Source: Actinomadura barringtoniae
GTDB taxonomy: Bacteria > Actinomycetota > Actinomycetes > Streptosporangiales > Streptosporangiaceae
Assembly: GCF_017573505.1 (NCBI RefSeq)
Contig: NZ_JAGEOJ010000033.1
Coordinates: 1 to 64,000 of the forward strand
Direction: 5' to 3'
Length of the DNA: 64,000 nucleotides
The notes beneath the pieces are model-generated. The model was not told where the DNA came from and did not search any database. It saw only the letters and a list, made by a program, of their open reading frames with translations. Positions 25,601-32,700 of this stretch are shown in pieces. The position numbers were made by a program, and so were the translations under genes. Each line of letters opens with the position of its first letter. Within the stretch, counting starts at the first letter, position 1.

Positions 25601-26617
25601 CTGGTTCTGGAAGTCGGCGGTGAGGCCTGCCCGCCCGCGGTCGCCGCGCGCTGGTCGGAGGACCGGACGCTGTTCAACACCTACGGTCCGACCGAGACGA
25701 CGGTCGACGCGACGGTGTGGCGTTGCGAGCCCGGCGCCCGCGTCGTCGCCATCGGGCGGCCGATCACCGGGGTCCGTGCCTTCGTGCTCGACTCGCGGCT
25801 GGGCCTGGTGCCTCCCGGAGTGGAAGGCGACCTTTACCTGGCCGGGCGTGGGCTCGCCCGCGGTTACCTGAATCGGCCGGGCCTGACCGCAGGCCGGTTC
25901 GTCGCCTGCCCCTGGGCGTCTGGGGAGCGCATGTACCGCACCGGCGACCGGGCGCGCTGGAGCGGCGACGAACAGCTCGTGTTCGCCGGGCGCAGTGACG
26001 ACCAGGTGCAGATCCGAGGGCATCGGATCGAGCCCGGCGAGATCGCCGAGGCCCTGACACGGCATCCCCAGGTGGACCAGGCCGCCGTGATCGCCCGTGC
26101 GGACCCGCTCGGCGATCAGCAGCTGGTCGGCTACGTCGTCCCGGGCCCGGCTGCCGACGTCGACGAGCAGGCCGCCGCTGAGCTGGTCCGCGAGCTGCGC
26201 GCGCATCTCACCGCGCTCTTGCCCGCGTATCTGGTCCCGCCCGCCGTCGTCGTCCTGCCCGGGCTGCCCCTCACACCCAACGGCAAGCTCGACCGGGCCG
26301 CGCTGCCCGTTCCGGCCGCCACCGGCGCCGGAGGTGGGCGCGCGCCGTCGGGACCGGACGAAAGCGCGCTCGCCGAGATCTTCGCCGAGGTGCTCGGCCT
26401 GGACAGGGTCGGAGCGGATGAAGACTTCTTCGCCCTCGGTGGCCATTCACTGCTCGCCACCCGGCTGATCGCCCGGGTCCGCGGCCGGCTCGGCCGCGAC
26501 GTGACCCTGCGGGCACTCTTCGACGCGCCGACGGTGGAAGAGCTGGCCAAACAGCTCGGTGGCCCGGCCCGGGCCCGGCCGGCGCTGCGGCGGATCGACC
26601 GGAAGGAGGACGAGTGA
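10436..26617 (+). CDS. Five-module non-ribosomal peptide synthetase (C-A-T | C-A-T | E/C-A-T | C-A-T | E/C-A-T)
   Basis: 5393 residues from the ATG at 10436, which overlaps the upstream stop and opens directly on the first motif of a condensation domain (MIPLSHGQRRLWFL); upstream codons in this frame are only a shadow of the previous gene. Modules in order: C-A(DLTKVGEVGK, Asn)-T; C-A(DNLSEGTVDK)-T; dual E/C-A(DVLFLGLVDK)-T; C-A(DFWSIGMVHK, Thr)-T; dual E/C-A(DNLSEGTVDK)-T. C domains carry HHIAGDGWS, HHIAADGWS or HHLAADGWS; the E/C domains carry HHILLDHAG and HHLALDHTG. The last A domain has slightly altered core motifs (TGTPKA instead of TGTPKG in A3, VQIRG instead of VKIRG in A8) but keeps the A10 lysine. 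The dual E/C domains predict a D configuration for the second residue of this protein and for Thr. No E or TE domain is present; the GTGA overlap at 26614-26617 couples it to the next gene. Confidence 0.97.
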   Translation: MIPLSHGQRRLWFLSQDDDSGALYNSPVAVRLTGGLDVDALSRALRDVLERHEVLRTTFPAFQGEPEQEIHEPGTLDWRLDVERSAAGELAARFEEIVRRPFDLATDLPIRAVLFDLGDEEFVLVVVVHHIAGDGWSMAPLGRDISLAYAARREGRAPDWAPLPVQYADYALWQRELLGDDGDPESLIGQQIGYWRRQLAGAPEELDLPADRPRPGAPSRLGHSVAFQVPAAVHARLAAVARSTGATPFMVAYGALAALLVKVGAGADIVIGTAVAGRTDSGLDDLVGFFVNTLALRTDLSGDPAFREILARVREAGLEAFAHQDVPFERVVEELAPSRVRGRHPLFQVMLTVQNTGRAALALPGVSASAPPSTGRAAPTAAKFDLDVLVSEVFDANGAPAGLRGTLVGSADRFDRSSVDRLADRLTRMFQAVAEDPEVPLSRIEVTTPSERELVLKDWNRPPADRPRSSSAPDGRSVVDLIDDVASRRPDGVAVSEHGRELSFAELADRSDRLARHLLALGVRPESVVAVVLGRGADLVVAILAVLKAGGTYLPVDPEYPAGRIGRLLSDSRPLAVLADRPSAANLDDVLRGPALVVVDEPEVRAAVSGRPGGPVRDDERGGPLDADRAAYVMYTSGSTGRPKGVVVTHGGLANYLSWAAWTYGMSSGDAAVLHSSISFDLTVTSLFVPLVAGGTVVASRRGGIDGLSGLLRNQGGFGLVKIVPAHLPLLGELLDPSAAAGAAARWVVGGEALPPGTVRDWLSRAPRSVVVNEYGPTETVVGCSAFEVTAADAGDLGEVVPIGRPIANTRVYVLDEHLSPAPVGVVGDLYVAGAQVARGYQNLPGSTASRFVACPFAEPGERMYRTGDRARWSAAGQLMYAGRDDEQIKIRGFRIEPAEVEAELVRLPEVERAHVVAREDAEGNRRLVAYVVLAAPHDVAALAATEAELVSRLASTLPGHLVPARVVTLEEFPLTPNGKLDRAALPEPSTDGSSTERVAEDPLQALLSHQFAEALRLDSFGVDDDFFARGGHSLLAVAVVSKVGALLDVALEIGDLFDHPTVAQMADLVRERQSSGSPGPVVPPPSTRPDRLPLSFAQQRIWFLDQLDGPGSTYLIPVAVRLTGVLDEPALQAAFRDVIDRHEILRTTFPSSGGTPYQEIRTGDGWELGHERVEDGAAGRLTAAVRQLSVAPFDLARDLPIRATLMTTGPDEHILVVVLHHIAADGWSWGPLTRDLTQAYTARRNGRAPDWHALPLQYADHAIRQTARSEAGGTALERDLAYWREALDGVPEELVLPWDRPRPPVAGERGHLVGFSVSADLHERLQEFARAEGATLFMALQTGFGILLSRLGAGCDLPVGTVIAGRNESDLDELVGCFVNTLVLRMDLSGDPTVREALTRVRTTALAAYGHQHVPFERLVEEMAPARSLSRHPLFQVMLSLQNTATGVPLTLPGLRASGLEGGDGPTTVKFDLDLTFTETLDAEGVPQGLRGSLVATDDLFDRASIERLAARLVQVFELMTAAPDQQVGGIDVLAAAERSELVESWSGAGHRVTNAEPVLERFARHVAALPRAVAVREGRTEVSYAELDRRSSQIADDLRAHGVEEEDVVALQLPRGIELVTTLLGVLKAGAAYLPLDPDLPEGRLEAVLRDATPSLVLRTGYVLHGADGRRAAPAGAGAPHPAAAAYIVHTSGSTGRPKGVVVTHAGLANTAAALRRFGVTAGSVVAQFASPGFDNFALEWTLALTTGATLVIVPPDRRLGPELAAFLRTEGVTHASLPPAVVGGLDPVHLPDLRVLEVGGEVCAPEVAARWSRGRTLFNTYGPTETTVDATVWRCPPDDATPVRIGRPIAGARVYVLDGRLTPVPPGVVGDLYVAGTGVARGYLGPTALTAERFVACPWGSGERMYRTGDRVRWTSDGDLLFAGRDDEQVKIRGFRIELGEIRAVLAGHPEVRQAEVVIRDDGLGGTRPVGYVVLAENAGPQVTRGVTDFLAARLPAYMVPAVVELTTFPLTANGKLDTAALPAPDRPEAGPRRAPANPREAAVCQAFATVLRLAEVGPDDNFFVLGGHSLLAVVLIEELASAGLRVPVRALFESPTPSRLAAVAAATDLGRLGGASGSVPQGTTELRPEMVPLAGLSAAELDTIAKGVEGGAANVADVYPLTPLQEGMLFHHLLAPGQDDAYVGQTVVELDSRERLEAFLDALRQVIARHDSCRSAIVWKELREPVQVVLRVADLPVIDVPVEPGTSDPAGDLAALTGFAMDLARAPLMDVHTAALGDGRWLALIRLHHILLDHAGIEVLLAEIREILAGRSDHLPEPLPFRDVVARIRSADPALRAAHERFFADLLGDFEEPTTPYGVQDVRGDGADAVRAHQELPGDLADRLRKAARDLAVSPATLWHVAWSRVLATLSGRRDVVFGTVLLGRMDAGPGAERALGLLMNTLPVRARLDGTDLLRTIDGMRRQLAALVEHEHAPLTLAQQASGVAPELPLFTSVLNYRFGSAPLDGDAPDPPAGLRTVLVRERTNYPLVVSIDDEEGGFAISVDAVPPVPARDVADLTVNAVASLIDALEAAQRTGRSRPPAFLDVLGGERRVLDRWNDTAQESPFRSVIEQFDAVVAAAPDAPAVVFEGRTLSFGELDARARRLAARLTLELDGAEPVVAVLLPPGLDLVIGLLAVLRAGAAYLPIEPEFPPHRIRVLIDDIGPCAVVTTDALASLGGDSPVVLVEETAPASAEPAPRPLRPAGAAYVMHTSGSTGTPKGVVITHAALTNHLGWIRDWCPIAPGDRVVFKAPPVFDVSILELFAPLTTGATVVVARPGGHLDAQYLAELVQEQEVNVLFFVPTLLEAFLDEPSAAGCSSLRHVLSGGETLSPALVDRFEATFGDHVALTNLYGPTEVTVDATAWRLDPGREPGTRNAVPIGRPVTNTRAFVLDELLSPVPAGVVGDLYLSGVQVARGYSGRPGLTARRFVACPFAAGQAAPGERMYATGDRAHWTPDGELVFTGREDDQQKLRGYRIEPAEIEAVLTAHALVERVAVVLRKDDPEGPRLVAYVVASSAAGEILPEELRALAAARLPRAWVPSVVIVLEAMPLTVGGKLDRRALPVPAVAVSQRAHGPQDTLEGVVAQLFAEVLRRPEVGVDDDFFALGGHSLLATRLLSRVRTVLHAEPALRVLFEAPTVRGFARRLGESTGEAATRPALTRGRYPGPAPMSSGQRRLWFLDRLDGPGTAYTIPLVVSLDGPLDGEALATAFRDVLVRHEVLRTLPLVVDGEPHQNVVRPEQLDVPFEAVSLEDVPDSERREALNSAVHRAAGHVFDLATDLPVRAWLLRATEEEHVLVVVVHHLAADGWSLSPLGRDLSRAYVARAGGRAPEWTPLPVQYADYAVWQAQVLGDGDDDPTGQLAFWRRRLAGVPPELDLPADRPRPALESHRGHAVPVTVPADLHRRLRAIALAEGVTVFMVLQAAFAALLTRLGAGTDILIGTPVAGRTDEQLDDLVGFFVNTLTLRTDLSGEPDFRELLRRVRETDLGAHAHQDIPFERLVEELAPERSLARHPLFQVVLTLQNVEPALLDFPGVAVAGVPLAEGLPVTARFDLEMALGETTADDGGPAGIRGTLIGSADLFEPPTVADLAGRFVRLLAAAIDEPGRPLGRLDVLAPGEREVMLAAGGAGPAPAHRTTTLADRFQEQADQAPEAVAVLDGSRLLTYGDLDLRANRLARRLVRTGVGPDAPVAVVMERGAELIVALLAVLKAGGHYVPLDAAYPADRIDYVLADVAPATVLADQACASHLAGTRAGSLPMIVVDEPDTVAGLAAEDGSPIGDSERLAPLRPDHLAYVIHTSGSTGRPKGVAITHRNVISLLEAGREAFALGPADTWSWFHSYAFDFSVWELWGALLHGARVSVVPYVVSRSPENFVEQLVRDQVTVLSQTPSAFSQLAAELGPEISRASLRLVIFGGEALDRSHLEAWPVLADGVAPRLVNMYGITETTVHVTRWDVDAERVRSGEPPGIGPGLPGTRVLVLDGALQPVPAGGTGDIYVVGPGLARGYVGRPELTAERFVACPFPDPDGKPGGRMYRSGDRGRWTADGRLLYRGREDDQVKIRGFRIEPGEIQAVLAAHPAVAEAAVVVREDVPGDRRLTGYVVPADGAGAELDEALRRHTAGRLPAHMVPTAFVALDQLPLTAHGKLDRAALPAPRTGPAPSGRGPADAREEAIAQSFADVLGRPSVGVDEDFFALGGHSMLAVTLVERLRAQGVSLSVRALFETPTVAGLAASSGHATLPVPPNRIPDGAVRLTPDMLPLVDLTPEELDRIAARIPGGAPNVADLYPLAPLQEGILFHHLLADGAGPDAYLTPFLLGFDSRTRLDAFLAALQQVVDRHDICRTAVLWEEADEPVQVVLRQAPLPITEVPPANSDVPGADPRARLRAVAGGWMDVTRAPLIDVHVTADGHESWLALVRLHHLALDHTGMDVLLDEIRSILAGRHGDLPAPLPFRDFVVQARGTEERTAGHAAYFAELLGDVDEPTAPYGLLDVRGDGSDARTADRSLDLDLSARLRAVSKAAGASPATVLHVAWARTLSALSGQPDVVFGTVLFGRMDGGAGADRVLGLFMNTLPVRFRIDQDDVLTSVARMRSHLAALLEHEHTPLSAALGAGRLPADVPLFTTLFNARHSPPTGSAASGTETAGEPLAGVRTLDVHERTNYPISVSVDDAGPSGGFGCTVDAVAPADPDLIARMFITTVAAIVTALEKAVTQPETATALRDVAVVSSGERDRLLCLGSGSPPDSAAPPVLSLVADAVATAPGAPAVSGPARSLTYGELAVEAGRVARLLTTRGIGTDAIVGVALDRGPDLIATLLGILAAGAAYLPIDPDHPSARLGFVLDDARPVMVLTSTARLPALSGPAGGRVPLVAIDEPGTLPDGEAGAGLPVAACPDASAAYIVYTSGSTGTPKAVVVTQAGLANTVSGLSRFGAGPGSRVAQFASATFDNFALEWTLALTSGAELVVVPPDARAGEDLVAVLTDHAVTHASLPPAVVADLEPGALPAGLVLEVGGEACPPAVAARWSEDRTLFNTYGPTETTVDATVWRCEPGARVVAIGRPITGVRAFVLDSRLGLVPPGVEGDLYLAGRGLARGYLNRPGLTAGRFVACPWASGERMYRTGDRARWSGDEQLVFAGRSDDQVQIRGHRIEPGEIAEALTRHPQVDQAAVIARADPLGDQQLVGYVVPGPAADVDEQAAAELVRELRAHLTALLPAYLVPPAVVVLPGLPLTPNGKLDRAALPVPAATGAGGGRAPSGPDESALAEIFAEVLGLDRVGADEDFFALGGHSLLATRLIARVRGRLGRDVTLRALFDAPTVEELAKQLGGPARARPALRRIDRKEDE
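13700..16760 (+). other. NRPS module 5: C - A(type X) - T, D residue predicted
   Basis: C domain HHIAADGWS. A signature DNLSEGTVDK. The T domain is followed by a dual E/C domain and carries the short tail (AGLRVPVRALFE) shared by the T domains in that position, so the residue is expected to be epimerised. Confidence 0.75.
16800..20020 (+). other. NRPS module 6: dual E/C - A(type Y) - T
   Basis: Dual E/C-type domain (VYPLTPLQEGMLFHHLL, HHILLDHAG). A signature DVLFLGLVDK from FDVSILE, FFVPT, VLSGGE and NLYGPTEVTVD. Confidence 0.75.
20065..23280 (+). other. NRPS module 7: C - A(Thr) - T, D residue predicted
   Basis: C domain HHLAADGWS. A signature DFWSIGMVHK from FDFSVWE, LSQTPSAF, VIFGGE and NMYGITETTVH, one residue from the common Thr code DFWNIGMVHK. 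A dual E/C domain follows, so D-Thr or D-allo-Thr is expected. Confidence 0.85.
23300..26590 (+). other. NRPS module 8: dual E/C - A(type X) - T
   Basis: Dual E/C-type domain (LYPLAPLQEGILFHHLL, HHLALDHTG). A signature DNLSEGTVDK. The A3 glycine is Ala and the A8 lysine is Gln, so activity may be reduced, but the invariant A10 lysine is present (NGKLDRAALP). Confidence 0.75.
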
Positions 26618-29600
26618 TTCCCCTGTCCCATGCCCAACGGCGCCTCTGGTTCATCCACCAACTGGAGGGCCCGAGCCCGACCTACAACATGACGGACACC
26701 TTTCAGCTGTCCACAGACGTCGACCTCGGTGCGCTGGACCTGGCGTTCCGCGACGTGATCGGCCGGCACGAGGTGCTCCGTACCTGCTTTCCCGATGTCG
26801 ACGGCGAGCCCTACCAGCAGATCCTGAAGGTCGAGGAGATCTGCTGGCAGCTGACGGCCGACACGGTCGCGGAGACCGACCTCACCCGGGCCGTGGAGGA
26901 CGCGGGCCACGTCGGCTTCGACCTGGCCCAGGACATTCCGATCCGTGCGAACCTCCTCCGGACCGCCGGCCGATCCGTGCTGGTCGTGACCGTGCATCAC
27001 ATCGCGGGCGACGGCTGGTCGATGCGCTCGCTGTCCCGGGACCTGATCTCGGCCTATCGCAGCCGGGTCCGCGGCGAGGCCCCAGAGTGGCCGCCCCTGC
27101 CCGTCCGGTACACGGACTACGCGCTGTGGCAGCAGGAAGTGCTCGGATCGGAGGAGGACCCGGACTCACGCGTCTCCTCCCAGCTGACCTATTGGCGGCG
27201 CACCCTCGACGGGCTCCCCGAGGAGCTCGACCTTCCGGCCGACCGCCCGCGCCCACCTGTTGCGGGCCATCAGGGACACGTGGCGGCGCTAGAGATCGAC
27301 GGTTCCGGGCACGCCGCCCTGGCGGACCTGGCCCGTTCGGCCGACGCCACCGTTTTCATGGTCGTCCTGGCAGCCTTGGCGATCCTGCTGTCCCGGTCCG
27401 GAGCGGGTACCGATGTGCCGATCGGGACCGTGGCCGCCGGCCGCGACGACGAGCAACTCGATGACCTCGTCGGCTTCTTCGTCAACACCCTGGTCCTGCG
27501 CGTGGACCTGTCCGGCAACCCCACCTTCACCGAGTTGCTCGGCCGGGTCAGGGACATCGCGCTGGACGGCTTCGCTCACCAGGATGTGCCGTTCGAGCGG
27601 CTCGTCGAGGAACTGGCACCGAGCCGGTCCCTCGCCCGCCACCCGCTGTTCCAGGTCATGCTCGCGATGCAGACCCGGGTGCCGGCCTCCGGCGATGGCG
27701 ACGAGGCCGGGCTTCCGTCGGTCCGGCCGTCGGCGAAGTTCGACCTCGAAGTGACCGCGGGTGAGGTCTTCGACGACTCCGGGCACCCGGCCGGCATCGT
27801 CGGCAGCTTCATCGCCGCGGCCGACCGGTTCGAGGCCGCCTCGGTGAAACGGCTCGTGGATCGCCTGCAACGCGTGCTGGCCGCCGTCGCCGTCGATGCC
27901 GGCGTGCGGGTTGGCTCGATCGACCTGCTGGAGCCGGGGGAGCGGACGCGGCTCCTGCTCGGCTGGAACGACACGGCAGCCCCCTCTCCGGAGGGCGATG
28001 TCCTGGAGCGCTTCGAGGCGTGTGCGCGCGAGGCCCCGGACGCAGCCGCGGTGGCCGACGCCGACCGGCAGATGACGTACGCCGATCTCGACGCCCGGGC
28101 CACGGCCCTCGCGGCGCGTCTCCAGGCCCGGGGCATCGGCCCGGAGTCGGTGGTCGGCCTCGTGCTGCCGCGCGGCATCGACCTGGTGACGGCGGTGCTC
28201 GCCGTCTGGAAGGCCGGGGGCGCCTACCTGCCGCTGGACCCGGAGCAGCCGGCGGAGCGGCTGGCGTTCCAGCTGGGCGATGCGGGTGCCGCGCTCGTGC
28301 TGGCGCACCGCACGACGGCCGGGCAGGTGTCTGGGGCCGTTTCGGTCATGCTGCTGGACGATCCCGCGGACGACGCGACGAGCCCAACGTTCACACCCTC
28401 GGGGCGGGAACCCCAGAGCCTGGCGTACGTGATCTACACCTCCGGGTCCACCGGGACGCCGAAAGGCGTCGGTGTCGTGCACGGCGCGCTCGCCAACTAT
28501 GTCGCCTCAGTGCCCGGCCGACTCGGGATGGGCGCCAGGGGCGCCCGGTACGCGCTCCTCCAAGGCCCGCAGACCGACCTCGGTAACACCGTCCTGTTCA
28601 CGGCCCTCGCCACCGGCGGGTGCCTGGACATCGTCGGGGAGGACGAGGCCACGGACGCCGATGCCCTGGCCCGCCGCTTCGCCGACCGGGAGACCGACCA
28701 CCTCAAGGCCGTGCCGTCGCATCTCGTCGCCCTGTCCGCAGCCGCCGGTTTCAACGCTTTCGGGGTCCGGCGCTCACTCGTGCTCGGCGGCGAGAGCGCG
28801 CCCGCGGAGTGGCTGGAACAGGTGGTGACCGAGGCCGAGGCACGAGGCGTTGACGTCTTCAACCACTATGGGCCGACCGAGGCGACCATCGGCGTGATCA
28901 CGACCTGCCTGACCGAAAGTCCGGGCACACCGGAGCGGCGCCACGGCCCGCGCGCGAGCCGTCCGATCGGCACACCGATCGCCAACACCCGCGTTTATGT
29001 CGTGGACGAGTTCCTGGCGCCGGTTCCGGTGGGCGCCGTGGGCGAACTCTTCGTCTCCGGCCTCGGCCTGGCCCGCGGATACGTCGGGCGCCCGTCCGTC
29101 ACCGCCGAGCGCTTCGTCGCCTGCCCGTGGGAGCCCGGGGAGCGGATGTACCGCACCGGTGATCGCGTGCGATGGACTTCCGAAGGCCGGCTTGTGTTCG
29201 TCGGCCGGACCGACCAGCAGGTGAAGATCCGCGGCTTCCGGGTCGAGCCCGGGGAGATCGAGGCGGTCCTCGGCACCCATCCGCGGGTGCGCCAGGCCGT
29301 GGTCGTCACCCGCGCCGACGAGCCGGGGGACACCTACCTGGCCGCGTACGTCGTCCCCGGGGACTCGGTGCCCGAAGACCCGGACCTCGCCGGGAGCGTC
29401 CGTACCTTTCTGGCCGAACGTGTGCCCGCCCATCTGGTCCCCGCCCATATCGTCGAACTGCCGGCGCTTCCGCTGACCGCCAACGGCAAGATCGACCGGC
29501 GGGCTCTGCCCGTCCCGGAACGGACTTCGGCCAGGTCGGCTCTCGTGGGTCCGGTGGACCCTCGTCAGGAGATCCTTGCCCAGCTGTTCGCCGGCATCCT

Positions 29601-29790
29601 TGGCCGGCCCTCCGTAGCCATGGATGACGACTTCTTCGCGGTAGGCGGCCATTCCCTGCTGGCCACTCGGCTGGTTTCGCGGATCCGCTCCGCCTTGGGC
29701 GTCGAGCTCAGCTTGCGGACTCTGTTCGAGAACCCGACGGTAGCCGGACTGGCCGCCCGCCTGGCCGGCCTTGACGACGGGCCCCGGCTA
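26614..29790 (+). other. NRPS module 9: C - A(Asp) - T
   Basis: C domain HHIAGDGWS. Pocket from TDLGNTV, LKAVPSHL, LVLGGES and NHYGPTEATIG gives DLTKVGHIGK, an exact Asp code. Confidence 0.88.
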
Positions 29791-32700
29791 CGGCCGCCGA
29801 TCCGTGCCATGGCGCGGCCCGATCGCATCCCGCTGTCGTTCGGTCAACAGCGGTTGTGGTTCCTGGCGCAGATGGAAGGGTTCGGTGTCGCCTACAACAG
29901 TCCCGTCGTCGTCCGTCTGGACGGCGTAGTCGACCTTGAGGCTCTGGGCGCCGCGCTCGCCGACGTGCTCGGCCGCCATGAGGTGCTCCGTACGACGTTC
30001 CCGGCCATTGACGGCGAGCCCTTTCAGCGGATCCTCGATCCAGATGAGGTGACGGACGTCCTCCAGGTGGTGCACTTGGAGGACGCCGATCTGCAGGCGG
30101 CCGTGATCGCCGCGAGTGGACACGCCTTCGACCTCTCTGCCGAGATACCCCTTCGAGCCTGGGCCTTCGTCACCGCACCCGACACCTGCGTGCTGGTGGT
30201 GGTCGTCCACCACATCGCCGGTGACGGATGGTCCTGGGCACCGCTGGCGGCCGATCTCTCAGCCGCCTACGAGGCGCGCCGCCGCGGTGCCGCCCCCGAC
30301 TGGCCGGCGTTGCCGGTTCAGTACGCCGACTATGCGATCTGGCAGCGGAACCTGCTCGGTGACGAGCGCGACCCACACTCCTTGCACGCCCAGCAGATCG
30401 ACTACTGGCGGCGAACCCTGGCGGACACGCCCCGGGAGCTCGCCCTGCCTGCGGACCGATCCCGACCGGCCCACCCCTCCTACCGCGGCCACACGGTCGA
30501 GATCGACCTCCCGGCCGATGTGCATGCCGAGCTGGCCGCATTGGCGCGCTCGCAGGGGGTCACGACGTTCATGGTGGTCCAGGCCGCCCTGGCCCTGACC
30601 CTCTTCCGGCTCGGCGCCGGACCGGACATCCCGATCGGCACGGCGGTCGCGGGACGGAACGACGAAGCGCTGGAGCCGCTCGTCGGATTCTTCGTCAACA
30701 GCCTGGTGCTGCGCACCGACGTGGACGGCGACCCGACGTTCGCCGAACTGCTGGCGCGGGTACGGAACGTCGGACTGTCGGCGTTCGCGAACCAGGACGT
30801 GCCCTTCGAGCGCCTGGTGGAGGAGCTCGCTCCTGCCCGCTCGCTGGCCAGGCACCCCCTGTACCAGGTCATGCTCACCATGCGGGCGGCCGTCCCAGTC
30901 GCCCTGGATCTCCCCGAGATCCGGCACAGCGGCGCCGACTTGGTGATCGAGGAGGCCGTCGGATCCGCGGCGAAGTTCGACCTTCTGTTCATGCTGGGGG
31001 AGAGGTCAGGTCCGGGCGGACCGAACGGCATCAGCGGGACCCTCACCGCGGCGGCCGACCTGTTCGACGAGGCGACGGCGATCGACCTGGCCCACTGTTT
31101 CCAGCATGTGCTGAGCACTGTGGTCGCTGATCCCGGGATCCGGGCCGCCGACGTGAACGTGCTGGATACGGACCAGCGGCGGCTGGTGCTGCACGAGTGG
31201 AACGCGACCGCAGGTCCACCGGCATCGGTCCTGCCGATTCAGCGCTTCGATGCCGTCGCCGCCGAGCATCCGGACGCCGTCGCAGTGGTCGCCGGGAGCC
31301 AGACGGTGACCTACGGGCAGCTGCGTACGCGTGCGAACCGGCTTGCCCACCACCTTCGCTCGCTCGGAGTCGGGCCGGACTCGGTCGTGGCCCTTTGCCT
31401 GCCCCGCGGGGTGGACACCGTGGTCGGCATCCTGAGCGTCTGGAAGGCCGGCGGCGGTTATCTGCCGCTGGACACCAGCCAACCGGTCTATCGGATCGCC
31501 CGTCAGCTCGCGGATGCGCGAGCGACGCTGGTTCTTGGGACCCTCGAGGTCCTCGATGACCTGCCCGCCGGCCGGATGCGGACCGTCGCCCTCGACGACC
31601 CGGAGACCGAGCGGCTGATAACCGCCTCGCCGGATACGACACCTGCCGCTGAGCCCGACCCGGCGACCCTCGCCTACATGATCTACACGTCCGGCTCGAC
31701 AGGCACTCCCAAGGGCGTCGCGGTCACCCATGAGGCGGTGGCGAACTACGTCGGCTCCGTTCCCGGTCGGCTCGGGATCGCGGGCAGTCGAGGCGAGCGA
31801 TACGGCCTGCTTCAGGCTCAAGTCACAGACCTGGGCAACACCATGCTGTTCGCCAGCCTTGCCAGCGGTGGCGAGCTGCACATCCTGGACGACGACGCGG
31901 TAACCGACCCGTCAGCGGTCGCGGACTATCTGGCCGCACACGGGATCGACCACCTGAAGGTCGTGCCGTCCCATCTGGCGGCACTCACCGCCGCCGTCGG
32001 GATCGGTCCCCTCCTGCCCCGGCGGACACTGGTGCTCGGAGGCGAAGCAGCCCCGGCAGCGTGGATCCGCGAGTTGGTCATGACCGCCGCCTCCCAGGGC
32101 GTCACCGTGCACAACCACTACGGTCCGACCGAGACCACCATCGGCGTCACCACGGGTCGGTTCGACACTGCCGGACCGGACGCTGTGACGGACGCGACGT
32201 CACCCGTGCCGATCGGGACCCCGATCGCGAACACGAGAGCGTACGTGCTGGACGAACGTCTCGCCCCGGTGCCACCAGGAGTGGTCGGTGACCTCTACGT
32301 GGCCGGCACGGGGCTGGCCCGAGGCTACGTCGGTCGCCCGTCCGCGACGGCCGAACGATTCCTCGCCTGCCCTTGGGCCCCGGGGGAGCGGATGTACCGG
32401 ACGGGCGACCGCGCCCGCTGGACTCGCTCCGGCAATCTGGTCCACTCAGGCAGGGCAGACGACCAGGTCAAGGTCCGCGGGTTCCGGGTCGAGCCCGGCG
32501 AGATCGCCGGCACTGTGATCGCACACCCGGAGGTCGATCGGGCTGTCGTGGTGGTCCACCTGGATCCAGTGGCCGGTCCGCGACTGGTGGCCTACGTCGT
32601 GCCGGCCGAATCGTCCCGCGCCCAGGAGGGCGCGACCGGTGACGACTTCACCGCCAGGCTCATCTCCTTCCTCGTCGGGCGGCTACCCGAGCACATGATC